In this document: piece after piece, positions 60,376 to 64,000 of the stretch | How positions within the stretch are numbered: the stretch's first letter is position 1 | Layout of the letters: the number at the start of each line of letters is the position of its first letter | From: Bartonella sp. WD12.1 | GTDB taxonomy: Bacteria; Pseudomonadota; Alphaproteobacteria; Rhizobiales; Rhizobiaceae | Direction: 5' to 3' | Assembly (NCBI RefSeq): GCF_002022415.1 | Contig: NZ_MUBG01000001.1 | Span: 186,001 to 250,000 of the forward strand | DNA: 64,000 bases | The notes under the pieces: generated by a model | Told to the model about the DNA's origin: nothing | The model's input: the letters and a program-made list of their open reading frames with translations, nothing else | The model's database searches: none | Made by a program: the position numbers and the translations under genes

Positions 60376-61629
60376 ATGGCACGTATTGTCATGAAATTTG
60401 GTGGCACCTCTGTAGCAAACATTGAATGTATTCATAATGTTGCCCGACATGTCAAAAGAGAAGTAGATGCGGGTAATGAAATTGCAGTAGTAGTATCTGC
60501 AATGGCTGGTAAAACAAATGAGCTCGTTCAATGGACGCGTGAAGCTTCATCCATGCATGATGCTCGTGAATATGATGTAATCGTTTCTTCTGGCGAACAA
60601 GTAACAGCAGGTTTGTTGGCTATTACACTCCAAGCGATGGGAGTGAACGCTCGTTCATGGCTTGGATGGCAAATCCCTATTTATACTGATAATGCGCATA
60701 GTGGTGCACGGATTGTAGATATTGATGGATCTTTTTTGATACAGCGTTTTCAAGAGGGGCAGGTAGCGGTTATTGCTGGTTTTCAGGGATTAGCTCCAAA
60801 TAATAGAATTTCTACCTTGGGACGTGGTGGATCAGATACAAGTGCTGTTGCAGTGGCGGCGGCTTTGCAGGCTGATCGTTGTGATATTTATACAGATGTA
60901 GATGGTGTTTATACAACTGATCCGCGGGTTGAACCTAAGGCACGTCGCCTACCAAAAGTGGCTTTTGAAGAAATGCTTGAAATGGCTTCTCTTGGGGCAA
61001 AAGTTTTGCAAGTTAGGTCTGTTGAATTGGCTATGGTCCATAAAGTTCGTACTTTTGTACGCTCAAGTTTTGAAGATCCCGATGCTGTGGACATGTGCAG
61101 TTCAGTTGATCCCCCTGGAACACTTATTTGCGATGAGGATGAGATTGTGGAACAACAAAATGTTACTGGTATTGCTTTTGCTAAAGATGAAGCACAAATT
61201 TCATTACGCAGGCTGGCAGATCGTCCGGGTATTTCTGCAGCAATTTTTGGTCCTTTGGCTGAAGAGCGTATCAATGTTGATATGATTGTGCAGAATATTT
61301 CTGAAGATGGTTCAAAGACTGATATGACTTTTACTGTACCATCAGCTGATGTAGATAAGGCTGTTGCACTTCTTGAGAAAAATCGTGCAGAAATTGGGTT
61401 TGATGTTATTCAGTCTGAGAGTGACCTTGCAAAAATTTCTGTTATTGGTGTTGGTATGCGCAGTCATGCAGGGGTTGCAGCTACAGCATTTAAGGCTTTG
61501 GCTGAAAAAGGCATTAATATTCAAGCAATTACTACGTCAGAGATTAAGATTTCTGTTTTAATTGATAGTGCTTATACTGAACTTGCAGTAAGAACCTTGC
61601 ATGCTGTTTATGGTCTTGAGATAGGGTAA
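60376..61629 (+). CDS. lysC: Aspartate kinase
   Basis: A 417-residue enzyme phosphorylating aspartate, the first step to diaminopimelate/lysine, threonine and methionine. The kinase domain (about residues 1-250) shows VMKFGGTSVAN at the N-terminus, SSGEQVTAGLLA and TLGRGGSDTSAVAVAAAL; two ACT domains fill about 265-415 for feedback control. Length and order match the single monofunctional aspartokinase of alphaproteobacteria. It supplies DAP for peptidoglycan. AGAGTGTTATAA precedes the ATG. Confidence 0.96.
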   Translation: MARIVMKFGGTSVANIECIHNVARHVKREVDAGNEIAVVVSAMAGKTNELVQWTREASSMHDAREYDVIVSSGEQVTAGLLAITLQAMGVNARSWLGWQIPIYTDNAHSGARIVDIDGSFLIQRFQEGQVAVIAGFQGLAPNNRISTLGRGGSDTSAVAVAAALQADRCDIYTDVDGVYTTDPRVEPKARRLPKVAFEEMLEMASLGAKVLQVRSVELAMVHKVRTFVRSSFEDPDAVDMCSSVDPPGTLICDEDEIVEQQNVTGIAFAKDEAQISLRRLADRPGISAAIFGPLAEERINVDMIVQNISEDGSKTDMTFTVPSADVDKAVALLEKNRAEIGFDVIQSESDLAKISVIGVGMRSHAGVAATAFKALAEKGINIQAITTSEIKISVLIDSAYTELAVRTLHAVYGLEIG

Positions 61630-62013
61630 GTATTTTTAATTTTAAATATTTTCCCCGTAATTAGGCATATTTGGATTTTGTATATACAGTAGCTAAGAGC
61701 CTTGCTAAGATCGCTCCTTATTTTTTACATCAGATATTATGAGCATAAAGTTTTTCTTTATTTTGTTCTAAAATATAGAAAAGATATCTATTATTAAAAT
61801 GTTATGTGATTTATTTACGCTTAATCAAGCTACATTGGTGTGAATGCAAATTATATGCACTTTTAAGAGATTCTTGTAGGTATAAATTACACTTTTTATT
61901 GCCTATGATGAGTGACAAAATCAAAAAACAATTATATGCAGTCATTCATTGAATGTAATTAAAGCCTTAAACTATTTTCAAAGGTTTAGCTTAAAGTAAA
62001 ATCTATAGCTTGA
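61630..62013. other. AT-rich spacer between lysC and nhaA
   Basis: About 380 bases between convergent genes. No gene and no convincing terminator. A short palindromic TGCAAATTATATGCA is at 61844-61858, of unknown meaning. Confidence 0.5.
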
Positions 62014-63374
62014 TTAATTGCAATTTGTGACACGCTTTTTATTATTTTTGATGTAAAAGAGGCCATATCCAAGGCCAATAAGGGCAGAAAGGCCAGACCC
62101 ACAAAGTACACCAATTTTTGCAGAATCAAGTTGAACAACGTCTTTAAAAGCAAGCATTGAAACAAAAATTGACATTGTAAAGCCAATACCTGCTAAAAAT
62201 CCAATTAATAATATACCCGCCCATGCTACATTAGGGGGAAGGCGGCATAGACCTGATTTTACTGCTAAATAGCTAGCTGCAATAATACCAAGCGGTTTAC
62301 CAATACATAGTCCCATGATAATGCCGAGAACAATCAGCAATGATTTGTCGGAAGAGAGGTCAAAGTTTGCAAAGTTAACGCCAGCATTTGCAAAAGCAAA
62401 AATTGGCATCACGCCGTATGCTACCCATGGATGTAATGCTTTTTGAATCCGTGTTACAGGTGCGATTATATCGCGTTGTCCTCTACGCATTTTTTTTAAT
62501 GTGGTTGAGATATGGTGAAGATCTGTGCTTGTGTTTTTTTCTTGAAGTGTTTCAACTGCGTTGCTTAACATTGTAAGCGGAGCTACAAGATTACGGGTAG
62601 GTAAAACTGGGGTCATCATGCCTAAAATTACGCCGGCAAGTGATGGATGAGCGCCTGTTATCATTAATCCCCACCAGATGATTGCACCAGGCAAAATATA
62701 AAGCCATGCTGATGCAAATCCAATCCATTGAAAAAATAAGACTAAAACAATACCTGCTGCTGCGATAGCTAAACCACTGGGATCTAAATTAGTTGAGTAG
62801 AAAAAAGCAATAATAAGAACAGCGATAATATCATCAATAATTGCTAATGATAAAAGAATGATATGAAGATTAGAAGGAATTGCTTTCCCAAGAAGTGCGA
62901 GAATACCTAGTGCAAAAGCAATATCGGTAGCTGTTGGCACAGCCCAACCATAAGTATCCCCCCATTTAGGTTAATGCTAAGATAGATAATTGCAGGAAGA
63001 CAAACTCCACCTATTGCTGCTACAATTGGTAAAATTGCTTGTTTTAAATTAGCAAGAGCACCTTCGTGAATTTCACGCCGAATTTCTACTCCTGCTACGA
63101 GAAAAAACACAGTCATAAGAGCATCATTAATCCAAAAATGTAGATCCCATGATAAATTAAAATAGCCAAAATTAAAGCCAAGAGGTGTATGCCAAAATGC
63201 TTCATAGGAAGAAGAATATTTAGAATTAGCAAGTATGAGTGCAGTTGCAGCTGCCAATAAAAGAACAATACCACTTACAGCTTCAATGTGGAGAAAACGC
63301 TCAATTGCGGAAAGTGCCCGATTTGTGACAAGAGAGGCTCGATTTGGTAAGCGATTTGAGGATAAATCAGGCAT
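62014..63374 (-). pseudogene. nhaA: Na+/H+ antiporter NhaA, frameshifted at a poly-G tract
   Basis: Two overlapping frames cover one NhaA: residues 1-140 from ATG 63374 (first helices; [22 protein letters not shown], in register) run into a premature stop at 62907, while the rest continues in another frame from [18 protein letters not shown] to the C-terminus at 62014. The ion-binding Asp pair region [10 protein letters not shown] and the later helices are intact. The break is a run of six G on the coding strand (C6 at 62958-62963). Adding one G would give [17 protein letters not shown] and a 453-residue protein; removing two also restores the frame. So it is a recent loss, a slippage switch or a homopolymer read error. 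NhaA exchanges sodium for protons at alkaline pH. Confidence 0.93.
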
Positions 63375-63499
63375 AAAAAAACTCCAAATATCAATTTATT
63401 CATATATGCTTTGTTTATAAGCTATTCTCTGTATCGCTTATAGTATTTATATGAAAAAAAGGGGATGATAATTCTCCAATTTTAAAACCAATTATGTTT

Positions 63500-64000
63500 T
63501 TAATGAGATACTTCATTTTTAATAGTGAGACTCATTTTATTAAGAACAGCTGATAGATTATTTTGCAAAGCGGCTTCAAGATCAGATACTGTAAGCCCTT
63601 TATTATCTTTTGCTGCTATTTTTATTTTTAATGTTTGTGGATTTCTAGCAAAATTACCAAGGGCTTTCGAAATATTTTCAGCTTCATCATGATTTTTTAA
63701 CAATATTTTGGGACTTTGGGTCATGATTAAATAAAAATTATCATAAAGTTCTTGTTTGAGATTATGGTTATTATCGTTAAGATTTTGTGCAAGATAAGAA
63801 AAGATTTTATCAATGAGACCAGTGTCTGTATAATATATGTCAATTTCAGAGATGCCAAGATTTTGAGAAGCAGCAATGATTGCATCTTTTTGACCAGAGA
63901 AGAATGTTTTATCAACATCAGTAACTGTAGCTGAGATTTTTCCAGAGCCAATGTTTTGTACGTTAAAAGACATTGCATTAAGCGAAAGGATACGCTCTTT
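63500..64000 (-). CDS. Hypothetical protein, C-terminal part (5' end beyond window)
   Basis: The frame is open through the right edge of the window, so at least 166 residues of a longer protein are seen. Upstream of an internal Met (63973) the reading continues as ERILSLNAM. The segment NAMSFNVQNIGSGKISATV looks like a repeated beta domain followed by an alpha-helical region (LKQELYDNFYLIM) and a C-terminal SDLEAALQNNLSAVLNKMSL. No family was recognised. It is a plausible C-terminal domain of an exported or envelope protein, but no signal can be seen. It is preceded in the other direction by nhaA, 125 bases away. Confidence 0.7.
   Translation of the reverse strand, partial: KERILSLNAMSFNVQNIGSGKISATVTDVDKTFFSGQKDAIIAASQNLGISEIDIYYTDTGLIDKIFSYLAQNLNDNNHNLKQELYDNFYLIMTQSPKILLKNHDEAENISKALGNFARNPQTLKIKIAAKDNKGLTVSDLEAALQNNLSAVLNKMSLTIKNEVSH

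Noticed and set aside
61844..61858. TGCAAATTATATGCA palindrome as a metal-regulator box
   Set aside because: It lies between convergent gene ends with no gene start nearby, so a regulatory role is unlikely.

Overview
The window reads as chromosome of a Bartonella species (Alphaproteobacteria, Rhizobiales). It carries the ialA/ialB invasion locus, a BadA/Vomp-type trimeric autotransporter end, an Omp10 lipoprotein and conserved alphaproteobacterial blocks (obg-proB-proA-nadD-rsfS-rlmH-envC-ctpA-rppH; secA-parvulin-argJ-mutT; methyltransferase/comF/grxC/ubiG/lysC). DNA is AT-rich, with long gene-poor AT-rich spacers. The species cannot be fixed from the sequence alone. No tRNA, rRNA, CRISPR, prophage or insertion sequence was seen.

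Layout. 1-1061: 3' end of a trimeric autotransporter adhesin, with an IalB-family secreted protein whose start overlaps its stop. 1062-2058: empty AT-rich spacer. 2059-12945: plus-strand housekeeping and envelope genes from rlmE through ialA/ialB, ending in clear terminators. 13000-17088: minus-strand ppa, typA, mgtE. 17432-24368: dcp, a lytic transglycosylase, galU, kdsD, omp10. 24626-35194: a degenerate NtrC-like regulator, a phospholipase-D-fold protein, guaB, a 49-residue basic protein, a tandem Usp protein, an rsmB-like methyltransferase, guaA and a glycerophosphodiesterase. 35278-39495: minus-strand ugpBAEC glycerol-3-phosphate importer, with ugpB frameshifted. 39875-42457: metal ABC importer. 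43145-46888: nrdHIEF class Ib ribonucleotide reductase. 46885-52160: prmC, prfA, a Fur/Mur regulator, secA. 52573-61629: parvulin, argJ, mutT, a cystine-type symporter, a methyltransferase, comF, grxC, ubiG, lysC. 62014-63374: frameshifted nhaA. 63500-64000: 3' part of an unknown gene.

How the genes work together. The ugp importer and the convergent GDPD form a route for salvaging glycerol-3-phosphate from phospholipid head groups, which fits a host-associated bacterium, but the binding-protein gene is out of frame. The metal importer and the metal-dependent nrdHIEF operon are divergent across a 687-base spacer. That spacer has two candidate metal-regulator operators on the importer side, an NrdR-box-like palindrome on a promoter-like sequence, and hairpins on the nrd side. 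IalA/RppH, IalB and the adhesin end are virulence-associated surface or RNA-metabolism functions.

The most striking anomaly is that both clearly broken genes, ugpB and nhaA, break at a G6 homopolymer (coding strand) exactly where a G7 would restore the family sequence. I found no wholly new multi-gene system. The best candidates for new biology are these poly-G sites, the metal/nrd control region, the receiver/AAA+ regulator that has lost its phosphorylation-switch lysine and its sigma-54 contact loop, and the small 49-residue basic protein.
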